Position numbers and translations under genes: made by a program
Notes under the pieces: model-generated
Told to the model about the DNA's origin: nothing
Databases searched by the model: none
Seen by the model: the letters and a program-made list of their open reading frames with translations, nothing else
Origin: JAENWH01 sp038248745
GTDB lineage: Bacteria > Bacillota > Clostridia > Peptostreptococcales > Anaerovoracaceae
Assembly (NCBI GenBank): GCA_038248745.1
Contig: JBBRXC010000044.1
Span: 1 to 11,963, forward strand
Length of the DNA: 11,963 nt
Reading direction: 5' to 3'
Shown here: positions 5,360 to 11,963 of the stretch, piece by piece
Layout: each line of letters starts with the position of its first letter
How positions within the stretch are numbered: the stretch's first letter is position 1

Positions 5360-6904
5360 ATGGCAGTAATTATTGATGGAAAAACCCTTACAGTAGAAGA
5401 GGTTGTACGTATTGCCAGAGATGGTGAACTGGTAGAAATATCTCCGGATTCGCAGAAAGCAGTTAAAAAGGCAAGAGATTACGTCGAAAAAAAATTAAGT
5501 GAAGGTACGGTGATTTATGGGCTGACCACCGGGTTTGGAAAGTTTGCGGATACATTTATCCCCAGAGAACAAACAAGGGACCTTCAGAAAAACCTGATTG
5601 TCAGCCATGCCTGTGGGATGGGAAACCCGTTACCAACTGAGGTTGTCAGAGGGGTTATACTGCTCCGGTGCAATGCGTTGGCCAGAGGTAATTCGGGAAT
5701 TAAACCTGAAACGTTGAATACATTACTTGAAATGTTAAATAAAAAAGTGCATCCGATCATTCCGGAAAAAGGCTCGTTAGGAGCAAGCGGAGATTTGGCG
5801 CCTCTTGCACATATGGTTCTTACATTAATTGGGGAAGGACATGCGGAGTACCAGGGAAAGGTGATGCCAAGCAGAGAAGCCATGAAACTGGCAGGTATAC
5901 CAATCGTTGAACTTGCTGCAAAAGAAGGACTTGCCTTAATCAACGGAACGCAGGTTATGACGGCCATCGGCATCATGGTTCTTTGGGATGCGATGAATCT
6001 TGCCAAGGTGGCAGATATTGCGGCTGCTATGACCATGGAAGCCTTGAACGGAATAACAAAGGCTTACGATCATAAAATTCACGATTTAAGAGGGCATCAA
6101 GGTCAAAAGGATGCCGCTAAAAATCTAAGGGCATTGCTGAAGGGCAGTGAAAATGCCAAAGACACCAATCCAAAGAAAGTGCAGGATCCATATTCCCTAC
6201 GATGTGTTCCACAAATACATGGCGCATCAAGGGATTGTATTAAATATGTCTATGATGCAGTTTCTATAGAAATTAATGCCGTCACTGATAATCCTATTAT
6301 TTTCCCTGATGAAGATGAGGTGATTTCAGGGGGTAATTTCCATGGTCAGCCTATGGCTTTAGCCTTTGACTTTATAAAAATGGCCATTGCTGAATTTGCA
6401 GATGTTTCAGAAAGACGCTCAGAAAGGCTGATAAATCCACAGCTTTCAGAAGGGCTCGCGCCGTTTTTGACAAATCACGGTGGCGTCTGCTCTGGGTTTA
6501 TGATTGCACAATATGCAGCAGCCTCATTGGTTTCAGAAAATAAAATCTACGCACACCCTGCCTGTGTTGATTCAATTCCATCTTCAGGAAATCAGGAAGA
6601 TCATGTAAGCATGGGCACAACCTCAGCAAGAACTGCTGCACTTATTCTCGACAATGCCCAAAAAGTATTGGGAATAGAACTGTTTGCAGCATCTCAGGCC
6701 ATCTGGCTTCGAGGCGATGCAAAAGGAGAGGAAGCCACAAAGAGTCTGGCTCCAGCAACAAAAGCAGCGTATGATTTTATCAGAAGAACGGTGGAACCGA
6801 TTGATGTCGACATTGTCATGCATTATGAACTGGTAAAATTTGATGAAATGATTAAGAATCATTCATTTACTGAAGAGGTTTCAAAGGTGGTGGAATTATG
6901 TTAA
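5360..6904 (+). CDS. hutH: Histidine ammonia-lyase
   Basis: This is the first step of histidine degradation: non-oxidative removal of ammonia from L-histidine to give trans-urocanate, in the cytosol. The 514-residue length is usual. The self-forming MIO electrophile comes from the Ala-Ser-Gly triad at 142-144 (GASGDLAPLAHM), the same numbering as the Pseudomonas enzyme. Other active-site residues are visible: Y53 in YGLTTGFG, H83 in SHACGMGNP, N195 in INGTQ, Y278 and R281 in QDPYSLRC, and E413 in NQEDHVSMGT. It is preceded by GAGAGGAGA (5346-5354). It opens a five-gene operon and overlaps hutU by 7 nt. Aromatic ammonia-lyases share the fold, but H83 and the hut context point to histidine. Confidence 0.97.
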   Translation: MAVIIDGKTLTVEEVVRIARDGELVEISPDSQKAVKKARDYVEKKLSEGTVIYGLTTGFGKFADTFIPREQTRDLQKNLIVSHACGMGNPLPTEVVRGVILLRCNALARGNSGIKPETLNTLLEMLNKKVHPIIPEKGSLGASGDLAPLAHMVLTLIGEGHAEYQGKVMPSREAMKLAGIPIVELAAKEGLALINGTQVMTAIGIMVLWDAMNLAKVADIAAAMTMEALNGITKAYDHKIHDLRGHQGQKDAAKNLRALLKGSENAKDTNPKKVQDPYSLRCVPQIHGASRDCIKYVYDAVSIEINAVTDNPIIFPDEDEVISGGNFHGQPMALAFDFIKMAIAEFADVSERRSERLINPQLSEGLAPFLTNHGGVCSGFMIAQYAAASLVSENKIYAHPACVDSIPSSGNQEDHVSMGTTSARTAALILDNAQKVLGIELFAASQAIWLRGDAKGEEATKSLAPATKAAYDFIRRTVEPIDVDIVMHYELVKFDEMIKNHSFTEEVSKVVELC

Positions 6905-8922
6905 CAAATAAGACGATTGATGAAGCGATGAGGATAAAACTGGGAAGCGAATTGCCAGAATATCCGGAAATCGAAGCAGGTAGAAGAAGAGCGCCAGACA
7001 GGGGATTTCGCCTGACAAAAGCACAGACTAAAATTGCATTGAAGAATGCCCTTCGTTATATACCGGAAGAACATCATCAAAAACTTGCCCCTGAATTTAT
7101 GGAAGAGTTAATAAAATACGGTAGAATTTACGCTTATAGATATCGTCCTGCTGGAAGAATATACGGGAAACCAATCGACGAATATTCAGGTAATTGCGTG
7201 GAGGGAAAAGCATTTCAGGTCATGATTGATAACAATCTTGATTTTGAAATTGCCCTTTATCCTTATGAACTGGTTACCTACGGAGAAACGGGTCAGCCAT
7301 GTCAAAACTGGCTTCAATATCGCCTGATAAAAAAATACCTGGAACAACTGACAGATCATCAGACCTTGGTGATTGAGTCGGGGCATCCGTTAGGCCTATT
7401 CCCATCAAAACCAGATGCACCAAGAGTCATTATTACGAATGCTATGATGATTGGTATGTTTGATAATCTTGCCGACTGGGAAATTGCCGAACAAATGGGC
7501 GTGGCAAACTATGGGCAAATGACTGCTGGCGGATGGATGTATATCGGACCGCAGGGGATTGTTCATGGAACATTTAATACAATTCTCAACGCAGGAAGAA
7601 AATATCTGGGTGTGAAAGCAGAAGAAGATCTTGCCGGAATAACCTTCGTTTCATCAGGACTTGGTGGAATGAGTGGCGCACAGCCGAAGGCGGCAAATAT
7701 AGCCAATGCGGTAGGGGTTTTTGCCGAAGTTGACCTTTCAAGGATAGAAACCAGACAAAAGCAAGGGTGGGTTGACATTATCAGTGATGATCTGGATGAA
7801 GTGTTTTCCTTGGCAGACAAGTATCGAAATGAAGAGAAAACCGTTTCTATTGCCTATCATGGGAATATTGTAGACCTTCTGGAAGCAGCTGTTAATAAGA
7901 AGTTTAAAATTGATCTTCTTTCAGATCAAACATCCTGCCATAATGTTTATAATGGTGGGTACTGCCCAGTTGCTCTTGAATTTTGTCAGAGAACGGAGCT
8001 GCTTACAAAAGACAGAGACGAATTCTGCAAAAGAGTGGATGAATCCCTTAGAAGACAATTTGAAGCAATTAAGAAGCTTACTGAACAGGGAACCTATTTC
8101 TTTGACTATGGGAATTCATTTTTAAAGGCTATATATGATGCGGGCATCCAGGAAATATCTAAAAATGGAATAGATGAGAAAGATGGATTTATCTGGCCAT
8201 CTTATGTGGAAGATATTATGGGGCCAATGCTTTTTGACTATGGTTATGGTCCATTCAGATGGGTTTGTCTGTCAGGAAAACCCGAGGATTTGGACCGGAC
8301 AGATGAAACGGCAATGGCTTGTATTGATCCAAACAGAAGATTTCAGGACCGAGACAACTGGGTCTGGATTCGTGATGCCAAAAAAAATAAAATGGTCGTT
8401 GGCACACAAGCTAGAATACTGTATCAGGATGCTGAAGGCAGAGTGAAAATTGCCTTGGCATTCAATAAAATGGTGAGAGAAAAAATTATTGGACCGATTA
8501 TGCTAGGCAGGGATCACCACGATGTGAGCGGAACGGACTCCCCGTTCAGAGAAACTGCAAACATTAAAGACGGAAGTAATGTAATGGCTGATATGGCTGT
8601 ACAGTGTTTCGCCGGTAATGCGGCAAGAGGCATGAGCCTTTGTGCATTACATAACGGTGGCGGTGTTGGAATCGGTAAATCAATCAATGGGGGCTTTGGT
8701 CTTGTTTTAGATGGAAGCGAAAGAATAGATGAAATAATAAAATCAGCGATGATGTGGGATGTAATGGGAGGTGTAGCCAGAAGAAGCTGGGCTAGAAATG
8801 AAAACTCTATATCAACAAGTGTTACATACAATAATAATTATGGTGATGCTGGCCACATTACCATTCCCTTTGTGGCTAGCGATCAGCTGGTAAATGAAAT
8901 GGTGGTGAAATATTATGAGTAG
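6898..8922 (+). CDS. hutU: Urocanate hydratase, long form
   Basis: Adds water to urocanate to give 4-imidazolone-5-propionate, using tightly bound NAD+ as an electrophile. At 674 residues it is well above the about 550 of the B. subtilis/Pseudomonas type, mostly through an N-terminal extension of some 80 residues before TYGETGQPCQNW (127-138). The core is clear: GQMTAGGWMYIGPQGIVHGT (206-225), the nucleotide loop GLGGMSGAQPKAA (254-266), SDQTSCHN (342-349), GYGPFRWVCLSG (449-460), GRDHHDVSGTDSPFRET (537-553) and ALHNGGGVGIGKSINGGFG (583-601). HHDVSGTDSPFRET and INGGFGLVLDG recall animal UROC1 (about 676 aa) rather than short bacterial enzymes. The start follows AAAGGTGG (6883-6890) inside hutH, and the end overlaps hutI by 8 nt. 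Confidence 0.96.
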   Translation: MLTNKTIDEAMRIKLGSELPEYPEIEAGRRRAPDRGFRLTKAQTKIALKNALRYIPEEHHQKLAPEFMEELIKYGRIYAYRYRPAGRIYGKPIDEYSGNCVEGKAFQVMIDNNLDFEIALYPYELVTYGETGQPCQNWLQYRLIKKYLEQLTDHQTLVIESGHPLGLFPSKPDAPRVIITNAMMIGMFDNLADWEIAEQMGVANYGQMTAGGWMYIGPQGIVHGTFNTILNAGRKYLGVKAEEDLAGITFVSSGLGGMSGAQPKAANIANAVGVFAEVDLSRIETRQKQGWVDIISDDLDEVFSLADKYRNEEKTVSIAYHGNIVDLLEAAVNKKFKIDLLSDQTSCHNVYNGGYCPVALEFCQRTELLTKDRDEFCKRVDESLRRQFEAIKKLTEQGTYFFDYGNSFLKAIYDAGIQEISKNGIDEKDGFIWPSYVEDIMGPMLFDYGYGPFRWVCLSGKPEDLDRTDETAMACIDPNRRFQDRDNWVWIRDAKKNKMVVGTQARILYQDAEGRVKIALAFNKMVREKIIGPIMLGRDHHDVSGTDSPFRETANIKDGSNVMADMAVQCFAGNAARGMSLCALHNGGGVGIGKSINGGFGLVLDGSERIDEIIKSAMMWDVMGGVARRSWARNENSISTSVTYNNNYGDAGHITIPFVASDQLVNEMVVKYYE

Positions 8923-10150
8923 TCTACTGATAAAAAACATAGGAAGTCTTCAGACGCCAACCGGCAGTGAAAGCCATGCAGGATTAAAACAGGGAGAAAT
9001 CCTTAAATTAAATAATGCGGCCATCCTAATTCGGGATGGGGTTATTATAGAAATAACCAACGATGGGGAACTGCCAAAGGGTGCTGAAAAAGCCGATGCT
9101 GAAATTGATGCAGAGGGAAAAATGGCAACGCCTGGGTTGGTTGACGGACATACCCATCTTGTTTTTGGCGGATACAGGCAAAATGAAATTTCAAAGAAGC
9201 TGGAAGGAATGGCTTACCTTGACATTCTAAAAGCAGGCGGTGGTATTTTAGATACAGTGAGAATGACGAGAGCAACCAGTTTTGAAGAACTTTATGATAA
9301 AAGTTCAGGATTTCTTGATGAGATGTTGTCCTTGGGAGTGACTACCTGCGAAGCAAAAAGTGGATATGGCTTGGACTTGGAAAATGAAACGAAACAGCTT
9401 AAGGTAGTAAAGAGACTAGGGGAAGCACACAGGGTGGAACTGGTCTCCACTTTTATGGGTGCCCATGCTGTACCAGATGAATATAAAGGAAGAACCGATG
9501 AGTATGTAGATTTTCTTTGCGAAGAACTACTGCCTTATGTAGCAGAAAATAAGCTTGCTGCCTATTGTGATATTTTTTGTGAAAACGAGGTTTTCAACGT
9601 TAAACAAAGCAGAAAATATTTAACAAAGGCCAAAGAATTGGGTTTTGGATTGAAAATTCACGCAGATGAAATAGAGGAAATTGGTGGGACAGAGTTGGCA
9701 GGAGAAATGGGCGCCATTTCGGCGGAGCATTTGATTGCGGTAGGAGAAGAGGGAATGGCAGCTTTGGCGAAAGCTGGAACGACGGCAATGCTTCTTCCCG
9801 CAACGTCTTTTTATCTGGGGAAGAATTATGCGCCGGCAAGGCGAATGATAGAACTTGAGATACCAGTGGCCATTGCTACAGATTTTAATCCTGGTTCATG
9901 TCCATCATTAAGCCTTCAATTTGGCATAAATTTAGGATATTTAAAATATGCAATGACGCCGGAAGAAATATTGACTGCAGTAACAATTAATCCTGCATGT
10001 GCCATAGGAAGAGGCCATATTGTGGGGACCTTGGAAGTTGGAAAACAGGCAGATATAGTGATTTGGGATGCACCTGACATGGAAATGCTTTGCTACAGAT
10101 TTGGATCAAATTTGGCATGGCAGGTAATTAAGGAAGGCGAAATCAGCTAG
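8915..10150 (+). CDS. hutI: Imidazolonepropionase
   Basis: A metal-dependent amidohydrolase that opens the ring of 4-imidazolone-5-propionate to N-formimino-L-glutamate, the third step of histidine degradation. At 411 residues it is normal for the family. The metal ligands are visible: H79 and H81 in DGHTHLVFGG, H249 in KIHADE and D323 in ATDFNPGS. E252 and H272 (SAEHL) supply the expected catalytic residues. These positions nearly coincide with those of B. subtilis HutI. SFYLGKNYAPAR and the C-terminal GHIVGTLEVGKQADIVIWD, the usual amidohydrolase tail returning to the small beta-sandwich, complete the match. GGTGGTGA (8901-8908), inside hutU, serves as ribosome binding site. Translation is probably coupled to hutU. 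Confidence 0.96.
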   Translation: MSSLLIKNIGSLQTPTGSESHAGLKQGEILKLNNAAILIRDGVIIEITNDGELPKGAEKADAEIDAEGKMATPGLVDGHTHLVFGGYRQNEISKKLEGMAYLDILKAGGGILDTVRMTRATSFEELYDKSSGFLDEMLSLGVTTCEAKSGYGLDLENETKQLKVVKRLGEAHRVELVSTFMGAHAVPDEYKGRTDEYVDFLCEELLPYVAENKLAAYCDIFCENEVFNVKQSRKYLTKAKELGFGLKIHADEIEEIGGTELAGEMGAISAEHLIAVGEEGMAALAKAGTTAMLLPATSFYLGKNYAPARRMIELEIPVAIATDFNPGSCPSLSLQFGINLGYLKYAMTPEEILTAVTINPACAIGRGHIVGTLEVGKQADIVIWDAPDMEMLCYRFGSNLAWQVIKEGEIS

Positions 10151-10156
10151 GGCCTG

Positions 10157-10176
10157 GTGGCGCATTTTGGCGCCGC
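10157..10176 (+). other. Small GC-rich intercistronic hairpin after hutI
   Basis: GTGGCGC (10157-10163) can pair with GCGCCGC (10170-10176) around a 6-nt ATTTTG loop, 7 bp with one G-U. It lies in the 75-nt gap between hutI and the cyclodeaminase gene, the only real gap in the operon. It lacks a T tract, so it is unlikely to terminate. It may mark an mRNA processing or stability point. Confidence 0.4.
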
Positions 10177-10225
10177 ATCAATTGAAAACAGACGCGAGCA
10201 GCCTTAAAGAGGGAAAGGGAAAACG

Positions 10226-10855
10226 ATGAAATTAGTTGAATTGACATTGAATGATTATTTGAACCTACTTGGGTCAAATGAGCCGGCGCCTGGTGGCGGT
10301 TCGGTAAGTGCACTGGCTGGTGCACAAGGAATTGCATTAATGAATATGGTTTGTGATCTGACCATAGGCAGGGCAAAATATGCAGAATTTGAAGAAATAT
10401 GCATGACTGCAAAAGCAAAAGGGGTAAAAATTTTTGGAGAACTGGCAGAGGCGATAGATTTAGACACCGAGGCTTATAATATGGTAACTGGGGCTTATAA
10501 ACTGCCGAAGGAAACGGAAGAGGACAAGCAGTCGCGATCAAAGGCAATAGGGGCCGCAATGCTGACTGCAACGGAAGTGCCTTTAAAAATAATGGCCCTT
10601 TCTTGTGAAGGATTACAAATAGTTGACTCCCTAGTGGGTAAGACAAATAGCAATGCAGTAAGTGACTTAGGGGTTGGTGCTATCAACTTGATGGCAGCGG
10701 TCAAAGGCGCCTGGCTCAACGTGATGATTAATCTTTCCGGGATTAAAGACCCTGATAAAAAGATCTATTTTGAAAAAAAAGGAAATGAAATAGTAACGAT
10801 GGCACAACAGCTGATTGATAAAATTGAAACAGAAACATTTGGGTTAATGGGGTAG
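10226..10855 (+). CDS. Formiminotetrahydrofolate cyclodeaminase (cyclodeaminase/cyclohydrolase family)
   Basis: The 209-residue protein matches the cyclodeaminase/FchA family: SNEPAPGGGSVSALAGAQGIALMNMV (17-42), the aspartate-rich IDLDTEAYNMV (77-87), AYKLPKETEEDK (90-101) and NSNAVSDLGVGA (141-152). Family members either deaminate 5-formimino-THF to 5,10-methenyl-THF (animal FTCD C-terminal domain) or act as methenyl-THF cyclohydrolase (clostridial FchA). The hut operon context, directly upstream of the formimidoyltransferase, supports the cyclodeaminase role; cyclohydrolase activity cannot be excluded. The protein is mostly helical by composition and cytosolic. The start follows a purine-rich GAGGGAAAGGG about 5 nt upstream. 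The stop lies 13 nt before ftcD and touches its ribosome binding site. Confidence 0.92.
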   Translation: MKLVELTLNDYLNLLGSNEPAPGGGSVSALAGAQGIALMNMVCDLTIGRAKYAEFEEICMTAKAKGVKIFGELAEAIDLDTEAYNMVTGAYKLPKETEEDKQSRSKAIGAAMLTATEVPLKIMALSCEGLQIVDSLVGKTNSNAVSDLGVGAINLMAAVKGAWLNVMINLSGIKDPDKKIYFEKKGNEIVTMAQQLIDKIETETFGLMG

Positions 10856-10868
10856 GAGGAGAAATATA

Positions 10869-11765
10869 ATGGCGAAGATAATAGAAAGCGTACCTAATAT
10901 TAGTGAGGGCAAAAACAAGCAGGTCATTGAGGCATGCGTCGATCAAATTAGAACGACGGCAGGCTGTACTTTATTACAATATTCTTCAGACCCAAGTCAC
11001 AACAGAACGGTCATCACCTATATGGGTAGTCTAGAAGCTGTTGAAGAGGCAAGTGTGAAGCTGGCAAAGAAGGCTGTGGAACTGATTGATTTGACAAAGC
11101 ATGTTGGAGAGCATCCAAGGATGGGATGTGTGGATGTGATTCCTTTTATTCCAATTAAAGAAACTACTGTGGAAGAATGTGTCTTTCTTGCAAAAAAAGT
11201 AGGAGAAAGAATTGCGAAAGAAGCAGATTTGCCGGTTTTTTTATATGAGCAGTCGGCAAGTGCACCTCATAGAGAAAACTTGGCAGCAGTTCGCAAAGGA
11301 CAGTTCGAAGGGATGGCAGAAAAAGTAAAAGATAATCTTTGGATTCCTGATTTCGGCGGACAAAGAATTCATCCAACTGGAGGAGTTGTGGCAGTTGGCG
11401 CTAGACCGCCTCTTATTGCATTTAATATTAATTTAAACACCTCCGATGTGGAGATCGCCAATAAAATTGCCAAGATCATCAGAAAAGCCGGTGGCGGTTT
11501 AGACAACGTAAAGGCGATGGGCGTATTGCTTGAAGATAGAAATATTGCACAAGTTTCAATTAACATGACGGATTTTAATAGAACCCCTTTATACAGAGTT
11601 GTAGAACTTACAAAAATAGAAGCAGCCCGTTATGGACTGACGGTAATTGGTACGGAGTTAATCGGATTATGCCCAATGAAGGCTCTCTTTGATTCCGCAG
11701 AATATTATCTGCAGATAGAAGATTTTGATGCCCAGGTGCAGGTCATAGAAAACCACTTGCTATAA
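10869..11765 (+). CDS. ftcD: Glutamate formimidoyltransferase
   Basis: Transfers the formimino group of N-formimino-L-glutamate to tetrahydrofolate, releasing glutamate and 5-formimino-THF for the cyclodeaminase encoded just upstream. The 298-residue length equals the stand-alone bacterial enzymes and the formiminotransferase half of animal FTCD. Seen are SVPNISEGKN (7-16), SSDPSHNRTVITYMG (39-53), KHVGEHPRMGCVDVIPFIP (77-95) with the catalytic histidine at residue 82 as in mammalian FTCD, QRIHPTGGVVAVGARPPLIAFNINL (165-189), and ELIGLCPMKAL near the C terminus. AGGAGGAG (10854-10861) with a 7-nt spacer fixes the start. It is the last gene of the hut operon. Confidence 0.96.
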   Translation: MAKIIESVPNISEGKNKQVIEACVDQIRTTAGCTLLQYSSDPSHNRTVITYMGSLEAVEEASVKLAKKAVELIDLTKHVGEHPRMGCVDVIPFIPIKETTVEECVFLAKKVGERIAKEADLPVFLYEQSASAPHRENLAAVRKGQFEGMAEKVKDNLWIPDFGGQRIHPTGGVVAVGARPPLIAFNINLNTSDVEIANKIAKIIRKAGGGLDNVKAMGVLLEDRNIAQVSINMTDFNRTPLYRVVELTKIEAARYGLTVIGTELIGLCPMKALFDSAEYYLQIEDFDAQVQVIENHLL

Positions 11766-11766
11766 T
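11758..11766 (+). promoter_or_regulatory. Candidate extended -10 promoter for the GntR gene
   Basis: TGCTATAAT, a TGn plus perfect TATAAT, overlaps the ftcD stop codon. The -35 region (about 11738-11743, GCAGGT) is poor. A transcript would begin near 11773, inside the terminator hairpin, and so would lack most of its outer left arm. It would reach the regulator gene after a leader of about 65 nt. Confidence 0.35.
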
Positions 11767-11767
11767 A

Positions 11768-11828
11768 TCAGCCACGGCCTGGCCTGAATAACCTGCTAAC
11801 TTGCAGGCCTGGGGCTGACACCTTTTTT
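11768..11828 (+). terminator. Rho-independent terminator of the hut operon
   Basis: TCAGCC (11768-11773) pairs with GGCTGA (11813-11818), and GGCCTG (11776-11781) with CAGGCC (11804-11809), separated by a small internal loop (AC against TGG). A 22-nt apical loop lies inside, and six T (11823-11828) follow after ACACC. It starts 3 nt past ftcD. The gap between the right arm and the T run makes it less than ideal. Its T tract ends only 11 nt before the next start codon. Confidence 0.75.
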
Positions 11829-11839
11829 CGGAGGATATA

Positions 11840-11963
11840 ATGACAATTGAAAGGTTTTCGCAAGATGCCTCATTAACAGATGAAATTGCTAACATTATCA
11901 GAGAAAGAATTCTGAATGGTAGTTATTCTATTGGAGAAAAAATAATTGAAGCACCCCTAGCAA
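11840..11963 (+). CDS. GntR family transcriptional regulator, N-terminal fragment
   Basis: The frame gives 41 residues before the window ends. LTDEIANIIRERILNGSYSIGEKIIEAPLA (12-41) is the first part of a GntR winged helix: a helix reading like I..AIL.G...PGE.L.E..LA. This phrasing (GEKIIEAPLA) is most typical of the FadR/FCD subgroup, though the effector domain that would prove this is missing. The start follows GGAGGA (11830-11835) with a 4-nt spacer, placed right behind the hut terminator. It may regulate the hut operon or belong to the next transcription unit; sequence alone does not say. Confidence 0.85.
   Translation, partial: MTIERFSQDASLTDEIANIIRERILNGSYSIGEKIIEAPLA

Noticed and set aside
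4998..5360. A 120-codon minus-strand open frame in the hutH upstream region
   Set aside because: It begins with TTG, has no convincing ribosome binding site, is rich in Phe/Leu/Tyr as AT-rich DNA often gives, and its internal peptide repeats come from the 21-bp DNA repeats.
7910..8446. Alternative-frame + strand open frames inside hutU (71 and 90 codons)
   Set aside because: They lie wholly within the strongly conserved urocanase reading frame, have no ribosome binding sites and resemble no known protein.

Overview
The window looks like a chromosomal segment of a low-GC Gram-positive anaerobe, most likely a Clostridia member. The evidence is the AT-rich code, strong AGGAGG-type ribosome binding sites, tightly packed and overlapping genes, a UPF0371/DUF1846 protein, a DUF1934 protein, and a histidine-fermentation operon. 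All convincing genes are on the + strand. I see no insertion sequence, phage gene, CRISPR array, tRNA or rRNA.

Region 1 (1-3092) is a cell-envelope and stress cluster. It holds the last 49 codons of hslO (redox chaperone Hsp33), ddl (D-alanine--D-alanine ligase), a DUF1934 beta-barrel protein, and a membrane-anchored S41 C-terminal processing peptidase with PDZ and peptidoglycan-binding domains. The first three overlap, and the peptidase follows after a short gap carrying a 15-nt direct repeat. The cluster ends at a 63-nt perfect palindrome.

Region 2 (3092-4930) holds a second hairpin that contains a perfect DnaA-box sequence, a T-rich stretch, a recognisable sigma-A promoter, and one monocistronic gene for a UPF0371/DUF1846 protein. 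A classical terminator closes it.

Region 3 (4930-5359) is about 430 bp of AT-rich non-coding DNA ahead of the histidine operon. Its main structure is three tandem 21-bp repeats, each containing a sequence close to the ArgR/AhrC ARG box. A fourth, isolated copy lies about 260 bp upstream.

Region 4 (5360-11828) is a complete histidine-utilisation operon: hutH, hutU, hutI, a formimino-THF cyclodeaminase gene and ftcD. Together they convert histidine to urocanate, imidazolonepropionate and formiminoglutamate. The formimino group is then passed to tetrahydrofolate, giving glutamate, ammonia and 5,10-methenyl-THF. There is no hutG-type hydrolase, so the one-carbon unit is kept in the folate pool. 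The urocanase is the long form (674 aa) resembling animal UROC1, and the last two genes correspond to the two halves of animal FTCD, in reverse order.

Region 5 (11768-11963) is a terminator followed almost immediately by the start of a GntR-family regulator that runs off the window. No wholly new system is evident. The points most worth a second look are the ARG-box-like operator ahead of a hut operon, the long-form urocanase, the palindrome and DnaA-box hairpins at 3092-3236, and the terminator abutting the regulator gene.
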